Notes: generated from the sequence alone by a model not told the origin. 25,623 nt of DNA from Acidimicrobiia bacterium (GCA_013003515.1 JABDIW010000074.1:1-25623), one strand, 5' to 3'; positions 8,882 to 16,838 are shown, numbered from the stretch's first letter. Translations and numbers: made by a program.

Positions 8882-10233
8882 GGCCCCGGAGAACTCCGCT
8901 CTCCAAAACGCCCGACCGTCTCCGCAAGGAGTGCCGTCGTCAGGTCGAGGCTGCCCAGGCTCACCCGCTCATCGTTGCCGTGGAACATGGTGAGCAGATC
9001 GCCGAAGCTCATCCGTTCGTCGAACAATCCCACTCCGTAGGCGACCGTGCCCCGACGTCGGAAGAAGCGAGCATCGGTGCCGACGGGAATCAGCGCGGGG
9101 AGAAGTCGACGGTGGCCGGCAACGGCCTCAGCCGCGTCTCCGATCGACTCCCACAACAGCCCCTCGGGCGCAGACGCCGTTGCCGACTCATCGAGGATGA
9201 TGTCGAATTCGAGGTCGTCGTAGAGATCGGGACCGAGAACCTTGCGGAAGTGCTCGTCGACCGAAGCCGCGTCCTGGCCAGGGAGGACACGAACGTCGAG
9301 GTCTCCATCAGCGACATCGGGGACCACGTTCGCCTTGACACCCGAGTGCAGAGTCGTCGGCGTGACCGTCAACCGCGTGCAGGCGTGGACCCACCGGGCG
9401 AAGCCGGGATCCTCGACGGCGAGCCTGTCGATGGCCTCGTCGATGCGATCCGGGTCCGTCATTGCTCGCTCCTCATCCGGAGACAGGCCCAGCCCGGCAA
9501 CGAACCGGCGCCACTCATCGCTGATCTCCGCGGTTCCACCATCGTCGGCGAACCGGGCGACCGCCCGCGCCGCCGGAACGAGGGCCGAGATCCGGCCGTG
9601 GGGTTGACTGGCGTGCCCGGGGACACCCCGGGAGCTGTATCGCCTCCAGGCCGGGCCCTTCTCTGATGCTGTGACTGGGATGACCGGTCCCCCAGGAGTC
9701 GGGATTGTCGGCATCGCGATCTCGGTGAGGAGATACTCGGCCTCGACCAGCTCAGGTCGCTCCTCGAGCACGTGGCGGGCTCCCAGGATGCCCCCTGCCT
9801 CTTCATCGGCGACGGCGAAGAAGATGAGATCTCCGGGAAGCGGCGGCAACTCGCCCCGCAGATACCTGCCGGTCACGACCGCCATGGCCGACGTCACGTT
9901 CAGCATGTCCACGGCACCTCGACCCCAGAGATACCCGTCGCGGACCTCGCCGCCGAAGGGATCCTGTGACCAGCCGCTCTCTGTGACGGGGACGACGTCG
10001 GTATGGCCCATGAGGCACAAGGATGGGGCTCCGGGGTCAGTGCCCGGGATCCTCACCACGAGGCTCTGGCGCCCCGGGGCCGATTCGACGACCTCCCCTG
10101 CCACCCCGAGATGATCCCGCAGTATCTCGACGGCCCGGTGCTCGTGACCCGATTCCGGGGAACCGTCGTTGACGCAGCGGGCTCGAATCAGGTCGGCACA
10201 GAGCCGTACGGTGGCGGAAGTCGGGTCACTCAT
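8878..10233 (-). CDS. M20 family metallopeptidase/deacylase (acetylornithine deacetylase or succinyl-diaminopimelate desuccinylase-like)
   Basis: The 451-residue protein has all the M20 catalytic marks: GHTDVVP with metal ligand His77 and Asp79, GRGAVDM with the bridging Asp109, ADEEAGG with the general base Glu144 and ligand Glu145, and a late ligand His418 in FHGNDE. A dimerisation (lid) domain begins near GVPGHASQPHGR. These enzymes hydrolyse N-acyl amino acids or small peptides with two zinc or cobalt ions in the cytosol. The sequence does not show which substrate; the GVPGHAS and HGNDE motifs are shared by several subfamilies. ATG 10233 was chosen because the product then begins as M20 proteins do. 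It overlaps the preceding gene by eight bases (ATGAGTGA). Upstream in-frame codons lie inside that gene and are rejected. Confidence 0.92.
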   Translation of the reverse strand: MSDPTSATVRLCADLIRARCVNDGSPESGHEHRAVEILRDHLGVAGEVVESAPGRQSLVVRIPGTDPGAPSLCLMGHTDVVPVTESGWSQDPFGGEVRDGYLWGRGAVDMLNVTSAMAVVTGRYLRGELPPLPGDLIFFAVADEEAGGILGARHVLEERPELVEAEYLLTEIAMPTIPTPGGPVIPVTASEKGPAWRRYSSRGVPGHASQPHGRISALVPAARAVARFADDGGTAEISDEWRRFVAGLGLSPDEERAMTDPDRIDEAIDRLAVEDPGFARWVHACTRLTVTPTTLHSGVKANVVPDVADGDLDVRVLPGQDAASVDEHFRKVLGPDLYDDLEFDIILDESATASAPEGLLWESIGDAAEAVAGHRRLLPALIPVGTDARFFRRRGTVAYGVGLFDERMSFGDLLTMFHGNDERVSLGSLDLTTALLAETVGRFGERSSPGP

Positions 10234-10603
10234 GGAGTCGATGATCGCGCAGCGCTTCCTTCCACGTGCGGAATCGCTCGTGATGGCGCCCATCGGGCCC
10301 CAGCCCCGATCCCCGCTTCCCGTCGAGATCAAAGCGAACCCAGGCGGACAAGTCGTCGGCCACCGCCAAGTAGCGGGCTCTGCCCACCGGAGGCCCCGCC
10401 CTCCACAGCAGCCAGTCGCCGATGCGCCGCTTGTACTCGACGGGCTCGTCGATGTCGTCACCGAGTTGGATCAGCTCCAGGGGCGCCTCGATCCAGCCCG
10501 TCGCCGGGATCCGGTAGTCACGTTGTGGCGTTGGCGGTAGGTCTGCAGTCGTGTAGCGGCGCTCGGTGAACGGCCGCTGTCCAGGGGGAAGGGCGGGACT
10601 CAC
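10226..10603 (-). CDS. Protein of unknown function, Trp- and Arg-rich
   Basis: I do not recognise this 125-residue protein. It is soluble by appearance: no membrane segment, no signal peptide and no Cys. The centre has a striking aromatic and basic stretch, DWLLWRAGPPVGRARYLAV (63-81). A Trp-containing beta-like segment follows (AWVRFDLDG, 88-96), then a DGRHHERFRTWKEALRDH helix (104-121). The GTG start overlaps the GNAT stop as GTGA, and the stop overlaps the M20 start, so it is translated within a tight operon. The overlaps on both sides and the normal amino-acid composition argue that it is a real gene. I considered DUF402, but the acidic DUF402 motif is not visible. Confidence 0.75.
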   Translation of the reverse strand: MSPALPPGQRPFTERRYTTADLPPTPQRDYRIPATGWIEAPLELIQLGDDIDEPVEYKRRIGDWLLWRAGPPVGRARYLAVADDLSAWVRFDLDGKRGSGLGPDGRHHERFRTWKEALRDHRLHE

Positions 10604-11073
10604 GGGCCCGGGTTGTGCATGACGATCAGGCGCGCCGAGAACCCGTTGGCTTCGAAGAAGTTCTTCGCATTGCGGTGTCCCGGCGACACCCTCGCATCGA
10701 ATCGGGTGATCCCACGAGCACGCAGCTCGTCCAGCGCCAGCCCGATCATCGACTCAGCCACTCCGACACCACGAGCGTCGGGCTCGACATAGATGTGGCG
10801 GATGACACCGACACGGACCCCATCTGCCTGAGGGAGAAGGTCATCGACGGTCACGTGGATGAAACCGAAGACGATGTCGTCGATCGTCCCTACGCCAACG
10901 AGGGTCTCGGTGTCATCGATCGCGGCACGGAGCGAATCGGTGACGGGAGCCGCGATCCCGTCGGCCAACGGCCACATGGCGCGCAGCGCTCCTTGTTCGG
11001 CTTCGAAAGCCGGGTACATGCCGACCAGGTCTGCGATGTCGTCACTCGTCGCCCAACGGCTGCCAACAATCAT
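10600..11073 (-). CDS. GNAT family N-acetyltransferase
   Basis: The 157-residue protein has a GNAT fold. Motif A is seen as RHIYVEPDARGVGVAESMI (92-110), in which ARGVGV is the acetyl-CoA pyrophosphate-binding loop (Q/R-x-x-G-x-G/A). Motif B is NAKNFFEANGF (135-145). It probably transfers an acetyl group from acetyl-CoA to an amine on a small molecule or protein; the acceptor is unknown. ATG 11073 was chosen because it overlaps the stop of the mannosyltransferase gene as ATGA and because the fold begins right there. The same frame is open upstream for another 112 codons, but those lie inside the mannosyltransferase gene and look like out-of-frame noise. Confidence 0.88.
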   Translation of the reverse strand: MIVGSRWATSDDIADLVGMYPAFEAEQGALRAMWPLADGIAAPVTDSLRAAIDDTETLVGVGTIDDIVFGFIHVTVDDLLPQADGVRVGVIRHIYVEPDARGVGVAESMIGLALDELRARGITRFDARVSPGHRNAKNFFEANGFSARLIVMHNPGP

Positions 11074-11795
11074 GCGGGCCACGCTACCCGGCCTGTGATC
11101 CGGTCCCACCCCCAGCGAGTCACGAGCCAGATGGCCTCGAATGCGATGCTCGCCGTCATCTTCGATGAACCGGCTATGCGCTCGGTGAAGACGATGGGGA
11201 CCTCGACCTGATTCAGGCCGAGCAAGTGGGCGCGTCTGGCCATCTCGATCTGGAAGCCGTATCCGGAGGCGCCACACGACGTCGGGTCGAGGCGCTCGAG
11301 TGCGTCGCGTCGGAAGGCGCGGAACCCTGCTGTCATGTCGTGCGTCGGGCACCCCGTCATGAGACGGGCATAGCGGTTGCCGCCCCGTGAGAGCAGTCGG
11401 CGGTGCCACGGCCAGTTGCGCACCGATCCCCCTTCCACATAGCGGCTCCCGATGACCATGTCCGCTCCGGCATCGACCGCTGCGAGGAGGCGGGGAATGT
11501 CAGCAGGATCGTGGGAGAAATCCGCATCCATTTGGACGACGACCTTCCAGTCACCGTCGAGTGCCCTGGCAAAGCCGGCTGCGTAGGCGGGTCCGAGACC
11601 CGACTTGGTCGGCCGATGCAACACCATCGTCCCGCGATCTTCTGCGGCGATGTCGTCGGCGAGCCGGCCCGTACCGTCGGGAGATCCGTCGTCAACGATG
11701 AGGAGATCGGCGTACCGCCGGACGGCCCCTATGAGATCGGGGAGGTTCGATGCCTCGTTGTAGGTGGGGACGACAACGAGTGCGTCAGACCGCAC
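11070..11795 (-). CDS. Polyprenol-phosphate mannose synthase (GT2, DPM1-like)
   Basis: This 241-residue GT-A glycosyltransferase matches the Dpm1/Ppm1 group: VVVPTYNEASNLPDLI at the start, VDDGSPDGT (34-42) for nucleotide binding, QMDADFSHDP (88-97) with the metal-binding DxD at Asp90/Asp92, and a C-terminal GSSKM-type motif. It should transfer mannose from GDP-mannose to polyprenyl phosphate at the cytoplasmic face of the membrane, giving the donor for protein O-mannosylation or lipoglycan synthesis. It has no transmembrane domain, so it is the catalytic-domain-only form; the N-acyltransferase domain fused in some mycobacterial Ppm1 proteins is absent. The GTG start at 11795 overlaps the DUF4193 stop by 11 bases. 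Confidence 0.92.
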   Translation of the reverse strand: MRSDALVVVPTYNEASNLPDLIGAVRRYADLLIVDDGSPDGTGRLADDIAAEDRGTMVLHRPTKSGLGPAYAAGFARALDGDWKVVVQMDADFSHDPADIPRLLAAVDAGADMVIGSRYVEGGSVRNWPWHRRLLSRGGNRYARLMTGCPTHDMTAGFRAFRRDALERLDPTSCGASGYGFQIEMARRAHLLGLNQVEVPIVFTERIAGSSKMTASIAFEAIWLVTRWGWDRITGRVAWPA

Positions 11796-12231
11796 AATCC
11801 CTGCAGATCTTGCGTCTCTTGTTGGCGAGCTGAGTGGAGTTCTTCACCAGGAAACAGCTGGTACAGGTGAACTCGCCGTCACGGGCCCCGGCAGGCCCCT
11901 CTTCGCTCATGGCCAGCTCCTCGCGCCGGATGGCGCGCAACTGAGCGGCTTCGTCGACGAGCAACGTCTCCGATGCCTCGTCCTCGGTGAGCATCTCGAG
12001 CTCTTCGGCCTCGAGCTCCTCGAGCGCCTCGGTCGCTTCGCCCTCGGCCTCCAGCTCACCATCGTCGCTGTCGTCGTCATCGTCGACGTCCTCATCGATG
12101 GCGGCATCGACGTCGTCGAGCACCTCGGGCTCGGCGTCGAGCTCCTCGGCGTCGTCTACCTGCTCTGCGGCGTCATCGAGATCGATCTCGTCTGTCGCCG
12201 GAGCTGCGGCTGCGGTCTTCTTCTGTGCCAT
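11785..12231 (-). CDS. DUF4193 family protein with acidic N-terminal half and C-terminal Cys4 knuckle
   Basis: From ATG 12231 the product has 148 residues. The first two thirds are extremely acidic (long Asp/Glu runs after an MAQKKTAAAAP start) and probably disordered. The C-terminal domain has CTSCFLVKNSTQLA and, 21 residues after the first Cys pair, ICRDC, a paired CxxC arrangement likely to bind zinc. The layout matches DUF4193, a family found in actinobacteria, whose function is unknown. The start was chosen because GGAGGTGGCG stands directly before it; an upstream in-frame ATG at 12264 has no such site. It is the first gene of a five-gene overlapping operon, preceded by a good -10 element (12254-12259). 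Confidence 0.88.
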   Translation of the reverse strand: MAQKKTAAAAPATDEIDLDDAAEQVDDAEELDAEPEVLDDVDAAIDEDVDDDDDSDDGELEAEGEATEALEELEAEELEMLTEDEASETLLVDEAAQLRAIRREELAMSEEGPAGARDGEFTCTSCFLVKNSTQLANKRRKICRDCAV

Positions 12232-12253
12232 CGCCACCTCCGTGCGGGGCGGG

Positions 12254-12259
12254 AGTATA
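12254..12259 (-). promoter_or_regulatory. Candidate -10 element of the DUF4193-mannosyltransferase operon promoter
   Basis: The minus strand reads TATACT, a strong sigma-70-type -10 (TAnnnT). Transcription would start near 12247 and leave a short leader of about 15 bases containing the GGAGG site of the DUF4193 gene. No clear -35 is visible at 16-18 bases. It lies in the 73-base gap after the lipid kinase gene, the only gap in this stretch. Confidence 0.55.
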
Positions 12260-12304
12260 TCCACTGAGTGACCCGAGAAACGTTGTTTCGCGGCACCCTA
12301 TTCC

Positions 12305-13189
12305 TCAGATCTTGAAGTTGATGGCTCCGGGAACCATGCGACCGTCGATCGGTGCGCCTCCGAGAAGCTCGCCATCGATCTCCAGGGCCCACGGCGTCGT
12401 GGTTCGCAGGGAGAACGAGTCGCCAACGAGCCGCTTCACAGCGGGGTGCCTCATGTGGAGTCCGCGCATCACGCGGGGCATCACGGTGAACGCCTGCCGC
12501 TTGGGTCCGCTGAACACGAGCACCTCGAAGAGCCCATCGACGAGGCTGGCCTTGGGGGCGACGTTCATCCCGCCGCCGAAGAACTGGCCGTTGGCGAACA
12601 CAACCGTCAGCGCAGGTCCTGTGAAGCCTTTGGCGCCGACCGTGACTTCGATCTCGCCGGGTCGGAAGCGTGCCAGAGCAGGCCACAGACCGATCGAGTA
12701 TCTGAGACTGCCGAGGCGGGCCGGCATCTTGTTGGCGACGGCCACCGTTGCGGCCCCGAGCCCGGCGCTGGCGGCATTCAGGACGTACCGATCTCCCCAC
12801 GGTCCTGAGACGTGGGCGACGTCGACGCGATAGATCTCGTCGCCGCTCAGATGATCGGCCGCCGACTCGAGGTCGCGGGGAAAGCCAAAGGTCCGGATGA
12901 AGTCGGAACCGCTGCCCGCCGGGAGGATCCCCAACGTGGGTGGCTGGTCCCACGGCTGGCGCATCAAGGCGTCGACCACCGCATTCGCCGTGCCATCACC
13001 GCCCACCGAGACAAACCTCCTGGCACCTCCTGCCGCAGCCTCGGCGACGATGCGCCCGACGTCGGTCGAGCTTGCCGACTCGGCAAGCTCGTACCCGATC
13101 CCCCGGGTATCGAGAGCATCGCGAACCCGGTGGGTGACCGTGCCGGGCTTGCCGGCAGACGGGTTGACGATGACCTGCCACGTGCTCAT
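12305..13189 (-). CDS. Diacylglycerol kinase-like lipid kinase (DagK/YegS family)
   Basis: The 294-residue protein has the DAGK catalytic domain. It starts WQVIVNPSAG, then has the nucleotide-binding GGDGTANAV (63-71) and LPAGSGSDF (89-97), followed by the all-beta C-terminal domain with ANGQFFGGGMNVAPKASLVDG, a segment seen in bacterial DgkB/YegS proteins. It would phosphorylate a lipid such as diacylglycerol, giving phosphatidic acid, at the cytoplasmic membrane face. The lipid cannot be told from sequence. The ATG at 13189 overlaps the helY stop as ATGA, so it is translated from the helicase mRNA. The 73 bases after it hold the promoter of the next operon and no obvious terminator. Confidence 0.93.
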   Translation of the reverse strand: MSTWQVIVNPSAGKPGTVTHRVRDALDTRGIGYELAESASSTDVGRIVAEAAAGGARRFVSVGGDGTANAVVDALMRQPWDQPPTLGILPAGSGSDFIRTFGFPRDLESAADHLSGDEIYRVDVAHVSGPWGDRYVLNAASAGLGAATVAVANKMPARLGSLRYSIGLWPALARFRPGEIEVTVGAKGFTGPALTVVFANGQFFGGGMNVAPKASLVDGLFEVLVFSGPKRQAFTVMPRVMRGLHMRHPAVKRLVGDSFSLRTTTPWALEIDGELLGGAPIDGRMVPGAINFKI

Positions 13190-15681
13190 TCGATCCCCCC
13201 CGCCGCCACCACCCCGCGATCGATGGCGCGAATCGCCTCACCGGCTGATCGAGCCACCGACGGGAATGCATCACGCAGCTGGCGCAAGACATCGAGGAGC
13301 TGACGGCAGGTTCTCACGAAGTCCCCGGCGGCGAACTCGTCCTCGAACAGGTCCATCAGTTGGGTCCCTCCTGCCCAGTAGTAGGCGGCCTCCGAGAAAC
13401 CCGGGTCGATTGGCCGCGATTCCGGCAGACGGCCGGCAGCTTCGGCGCCACGCAGTTCGTCGGATACGGCGACGAGACGCTTGCCCACGTCCGCCACCGC
13501 CGCCGTCGGCCAGTCTCCGGGCTCGTCGTTGGAGCGCGCTTCGTAGACGAAGCGGCTCACGACTGCCGCCAGCTCCTGGGGCGACAAGCCGTCGAACAGG
13601 CTGCGCTCGACGGACTCGGTCATCAGCAGGTCCAGCTCCGTGTACACGAAGCGCAGCCGCTCTCCCTTGGCGGTCAGCGACCAGCCATCGACATACCCCC
13701 AGTCGTCGAGCAGGCGCAGGACGCGCCCGAAGTCGTCGACGATCCCTCCGACGGCGCGTTCGGCGCGACGCCGGACCCTGGTCATCTCACGACGTCTCCG
13801 GTCGAGGCGCTTGGCCCACTTGACGGCCATCACGTCAGACTCGGTCGCCGTCTGGGCCTCATCGGGGGACACGGTCTCTGGACGGAATGCTCTCAGCTCG
13901 GCAGCGACATCGTGCTGGAAGATGGGTTCCCGGGGCTGGAAGGGCTCGGGCAACGTCAGCGTTCCCTGCAGCGATGTGCCAGGTGCCAGGTCCTCGGGCT
14001 TCACCCTGCGCAGCCCGGCTTCCTCGTCCAGGAGCAACAGGCGAGGGCGGGTCCCATACCCACGCACCAGGACCACCGAACGCTGTTGATCGGTCCCGAT
14101 GACATCACCAGGGTGTAGCGATTGCACGAACGTCAGAGACGACGCATCGATGGCCGAGCTCGCTGCCAGCGTCTCGTCGAGGACGTCGATGTCGACGCCG
14201 AGTTCGGCAGCAGCTCGAGCCCTCGCCTCGGCGAAATCGGCTTCCTGTCGGGCGGTCTCGGCATCGAGCCCGCGCCGCCGCCGGGCCGCGGCGAACTCGG
14301 CGAAGGATGCCCCGAGGAGCTCTTCGGCACGCTCCCGGCCATAGTTGGCGATCAGGTTGACGGCCATGTTGTAGGTCGGCTGGAACCCCGATCGCAGCGG
14401 ATGCGAACCGGTCGCGGCGATCGCAGCCACCTTGTCGAACGGAACATGGGGGCTGTAGAGGACCACGGCCGTCCCTTCATCGTCGATGCCTCGCCTCCCC
14501 GCCCGGCCGGTCAACTGGGTGTAGTCCCCGGGCTGGAGCAATTCGTGCGTCTCGCCCGTGAACTTGGTGAGACGCTCGATGACGACCGTCCGAGCCGGCA
14601 TGTTGATGCCCAGGGCCAGTGTCTCGGTGGCAAAGACCACCTTCAGGTAGCCGCCGGCGAACAGATCCTCGACCGTCTCCTTGAACGCAGGCACCATGCC
14701 GGCATGGTGGGCGCCCACTCCCCGTCGCAGCACATCGACCCATGTCTCGTACCCGAGCGCGGCGAGATCGGCGGTGTCGAGATGTGCGGTTCTCGCTGCT
14801 GCGTGAGCCTCGATCAGCTGAGCCTCATCGTCGGTCGTGAACGTCCGGGCCGCAGCTACCCGCTGCGCCGCCTGGTCGCACCCGGCACGGCTGAAGATGA
14901 AGTAGATCGTCGGAAGAAGGCCCAGGGTGTTCAGATGCTCGACCACCTCCAGTCGCCGCGGGACCGCAAAGCGACGGTGTCGCCCCCTCCCCTTCCTCAA
15001 CAGGCTGGTGACCTGCGGGTTGAGCTTCGCCTTGCCCCCGGCGTCCTTGAAGATCGGGAGGAGCTCGGTGCGATCCCGATGCCGGTCGAACACCATGTAG
15101 TGACTGTCGAGAGGAACAGGGCGGCGAGTCTCTGATATGAGATCGACTGCTCCACGCCGCTCCCGCATCCATTCGGTGAACTCCCCCGCGTTGGCGATGG
15201 TGGCCGAGAGCGAGACGAGCTGAATCCGCGCAGGGAGGTGGATGATGACCTCTTCCCAGACGAGTCCCCGAAACGGGTCCTGGAGGTAGTGAACCTCATC
15301 GAGGACGACTGTCGTCACGTCGTCGAGTGCCGGGCTGTCCGCGTAGATCATGTTGCGCAGAACCTCTGTGGTCATCACCACGACAGCAGCGTCGCCGTTC
15401 ACCACGTTGTCGCCCGTCAGCAGTCCGACGCCGTCATCGCCGTACACGCTCCGCAGGTCACCGAACTTCTGATTCGACAGGGCCTTGATCGGCGCGGTGT
15501 AGAACGCGCGGCCACCCCCGGCCACGGCCCGGGCAATTGCAGCCTCGGCGATGACGGTCTTCCCTGATCCCGTGGGTGCCGTGACGACGACGCTGCGCCC
15601 GGCATCCACGGCAGAGACCGCGTCCAGCTGAAAGCGATCGGGCTCGAACGGCAACCCGTCGAGGAAGGCCTGCACCGTCAC
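13186..15681 (-). CDS. helY: Ski2/Mtr4-like DEAD/DEAH-box helicase HelY
   Basis: The 831-residue protein is a superfamily 2 helicase of the Ski2/Mtr4 type, probably an RNA helicase. Motifs: Q-motif region near FQLDAVSAV, motif I APTGSGKT (35-42), motif II DEVH (128-131), motif III SAT (159-161), motif V around ATETLALGINMPARTVV, and motif VI QLTGRAGRRGID (389-400). The C-terminal half, about residues 420-831, matches the helical Ski2-like 'DSHCT' region in layout, with YWAGGTQLMDL near the end. The GTG start at 15681 overlaps the tatC stop as GTGA. In M. tuberculosis helY (Rv2092c) also follows tatA and tatC. The conserved coupling of an RNA helicase to the Tat export genes is unexplained. 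Confidence 0.94.
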   Translation of the reverse strand: MTVQAFLDGLPFEPDRFQLDAVSAVDAGRSVVVTAPTGSGKTVIAEAAIARAVAGGGRAFYTAPIKALSNQKFGDLRSVYGDDGVGLLTGDNVVNGDAAVVVMTTEVLRNMIYADSPALDDVTTVVLDEVHYLQDPFRGLVWEEVIIHLPARIQLVSLSATIANAGEFTEWMRERRGAVDLISETRRPVPLDSHYMVFDRHRDRTELLPIFKDAGGKAKLNPQVTSLLRKGRGRHRRFAVPRRLEVVEHLNTLGLLPTIYFIFSRAGCDQAAQRVAAARTFTTDDEAQLIEAHAAARTAHLDTADLAALGYETWVDVLRRGVGAHHAGMVPAFKETVEDLFAGGYLKVVFATETLALGINMPARTVVIERLTKFTGETHELLQPGDYTQLTGRAGRRGIDDEGTAVVLYSPHVPFDKVAAIAATGSHPLRSGFQPTYNMAVNLIANYGRERAEELLGASFAEFAAARRRRGLDAETARQEADFAEARARAAAELGVDIDVLDETLAASSAIDASSLTFVQSLHPGDVIGTDQQRSVVLVRGYGTRPRLLLLDEEAGLRRVKPEDLAPGTSLQGTLTLPEPFQPREPIFQHDVAAELRAFRPETVSPDEAQTATESDVMAVKWAKRLDRRRREMTRVRRRAERAVGGIVDDFGRVLRLLDDWGYVDGWSLTAKGERLRFVYTELDLLMTESVERSLFDGLSPQELAAVVSRFVYEARSNDEPGDWPTAAVADVGKRLVAVSDELRGAEAAGRLPESRPIDPGFSEAAYYWAGGTQLMDLFEDEFAAGDFVRTCRQLLDVLRQLRDAFPSVARSAGEAIRAIDRGVVAAGGIE

Positions 15682-16403
15682 CTCCGCAGAATGAACCGCA
15701 CGGCGAGAATCGTCAGCTCGTACAGAACGTACAGGGGGGTCGACAAGAGCATGAGGGTCAGAGGGTCACCGCTCGGCGTGATCAAGGCGGCCATCACCAG
15801 GATGATGACGACGGCCCATCTGCGACCGGTACGCAGCCGGGCGCTGGTCAGGGCCCCCGATGCGGCTGCCGCAAAGATGAAGACCGGGAACTCGAACGCG
15901 ATCCCGAACGCGAGGATGAACCGCATCGCAAACGACAGGTAGAAGCCACCACCGATCACCGGTTCCAATTCGTCGGGTCCGAAGTCGATGAGGAACACCA
16001 GCCCCCGCTTGAGAGACCAGTAGCCGAGGAGCACGCCGGCCAGGAAGAGCAGCGTGAACACACCGGCGATGGGGACCACCCACCGCTTCTCGCGCTTGGT
16101 CAGGCCTGGCGCAACGAACCGCCACGCCTGGTACAAGACGATCGGACTGGCGATGATCACGCCTCCGAACAGCGCAACCCTCATGGTGATGGAGAACGCC
16201 TCGGTTGGCCTGAAGAAGGCCAGATCGCCATCGGGTACGGCCTCCTCGTACGGTGCAGCCAGAAGGTCGAAGATCCAATCGCTGAAGACGAGAGCCAGGA
16301 TGGAGGCAGCCACCACCGCAACGGCGGCCCGGGTCAGGCGCCTCCTCAACTCGTCGAGGTGATCGAGAAGCGGCATCCCTCGCTCGAGGGACGTGTCACT
16401 CAT
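15678..16403 (-). CDS. tatC: Twin-arginine translocase subunit TatC
   Basis: TatC is the polytopic membrane receptor for twin-arginine signal peptides and acts with TatA to export folded proteins. From ATG 16403 it has 241 residues. The N-terminal cytoplasmic segment carries the family signature MPLLDHLDELRRRL, with the Glu that contacts the RR motif. The sequence then has six hydrophobic helices, including the FRPTEAFSITMRVALFGG region after the first periplasmic loop and the PIVLYQAWRFVAPGLTKREKR loop. ATG 16403 was chosen because it overlaps the tatA stop by eight bases (ATGAGTGA); an upstream ATG at 16415 lies in the tatA coding tail. The stop overlaps the helY start. Confidence 0.97.
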   Translation of the reverse strand: MSDTSLERGMPLLDHLDELRRRLTRAAVAVVAASILALVFSDWIFDLLAAPYEEAVPDGDLAFFRPTEAFSITMRVALFGGVIIASPIVLYQAWRFVAPGLTKREKRWVVPIAGVFTLLFLAGVLLGYWSLKRGLVFLIDFGPDELEPVIGGGFYLSFAMRFILAFGIAFEFPVFIFAAAASGALTSARLRTGRRWAVVIILVMAALITPSGDPLTLMLLSTPLYVLYELTILAVRFILRR

Positions 16404-16755
16404 CCTCGGCCTCATCCTCGGCCTCAGGAGCCGGGTCGTCGGCGTCGGGCTGAGATCCCGGGCCGGGACCCGATTGCGGCTTGTCGGCGGCTTCCTCGAT
16501 CGCCCCCATCGCCCCGCGGGCCGTGTCTCCCATCTCTGAGGAGAAGGCTCTCAGGTCTCGACGCAGGTCTGAGATGGGCTCGGCGATCTCGCGATACTCG
16601 GCGTCGAACTCCTTGCGCAGGTCGGCGGCGGCACGCCGTGCCCTGGTGAGCAGCTCACCGGCCTTGCGGGCCACCTCGGGGAGACGACGTGGGCCGAACA
16701 CGATGAGCGCAACCACTGCGATGGTGATGAATTCGCCGAGGGAGAAGCTGCCCAT
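16396..16755 (-). CDS. tatA: Twin-arginine translocase subunit TatA/TatB family
   Basis: The 119-residue protein has the TatA/B layout: a short N-terminus (MGSFSLGEF), one membrane helix (ITIAVVALIVF), the hinge FGPRRLPEVARKAGEL, an amphipathic helix, and a long acidic tail (PEAEDEAEDE). It forms the pore with TatC. TatA and TatB cannot be separated cleanly here; no second tatA/B gene is nearby, so a minimal TatA-TatC system is likely in this locus. ATG 16755 is chosen as the family N-terminus; the frame is open to a GTG at 16797, but that adds a Gly-rich non-family stretch. No ribosome binding site precedes ATG 16755, but a TACCTT -10 candidate lies nine bases upstream, which fits a leaderless or near-leaderless transcript. 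Confidence 0.93.
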   Translation of the reverse strand: MGSFSLGEFITIAVVALIVFGPRRLPEVARKAGELLTRARRAAADLRKEFDAEYREIAEPISDLRRDLRAFSSEMGDTARGAMGAIEEAADKPQSGPGPGSQPDADDPAPEAEDEAEDE

Positions 16756-16764
16756 GTCGCCGAG

Positions 16765-16770
16765 AAGGTA
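16765..16770 (-). promoter_or_regulatory. Candidate -10 element for tatA-tatC-helY-dagK
   Basis: The minus strand reads TACCTT (TAnnnT), nine bases before the tatA ATG. With a normal 6-7 base distance, transcription would start two or three bases before the ATG, so the mRNA would be nearly leaderless. No clear -35 is visible. Placed here because the upstream gap also holds a terminator-like hairpin. Confidence 0.35.
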
Positions 16771-16816
16771 GCCGCTCCCCCTCCCTGTCGATGCCACCGG
16801 GCCCAGAAACGACTGA

Positions 16817-16838
16817 GCCCCGCCGGAGAGGGCGGGGC
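16817..16838 (-). terminator. Hairpin between the zinc-ribbon gene and tatA, probable terminator
   Basis: GCCCCGCC at 16817-16824 and GGCGGGGC at 16831-16838 form a perfect 8-base stem, all G-C, around a 6-base loop. It lies 26 bases beyond the stop codon of the zinc-ribbon gene. On the minus strand it is followed by CAGTCGTTTCT, only a weak U-rich tract, so termination may be partial or Rho-assisted. It separates the zinc-ribbon gene from the tat operon. Confidence 0.6.

Noticed and set aside
10234..10461. An upstream extension of the M20 peptidase frame
   Set aside because: These codons lie within the unknown Trp-rich gene and do not resemble the start of M20 proteins.
11074..11409. An upstream extension of the GNAT frame
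   Set aside because: It lies within the mannosyltransferase gene; the GNAT fold and the ATGA coupling both point to ATG 11073.
11907..12271. Low-complexity frames rich in Ser or Thr opposite and inside the DUF4193 gene
   Set aside because: They come from the repeated GAC/GAG codons of the acidic region read in other frames.
14122..15135. A 337-codon plus-strand frame opposite helY
   Set aside because: Helicase motifs on the minus strand account for this DNA; the mirror frame is low-complexity and has no family features.
16396..16440. A short direct repeat (two GCCTCATCCTCG-like units) at the tatA/tatC junction
   Set aside because: It simply encodes the acidic EDEAEDE tail of TatA and is not a mobile-element or regulatory repeat.
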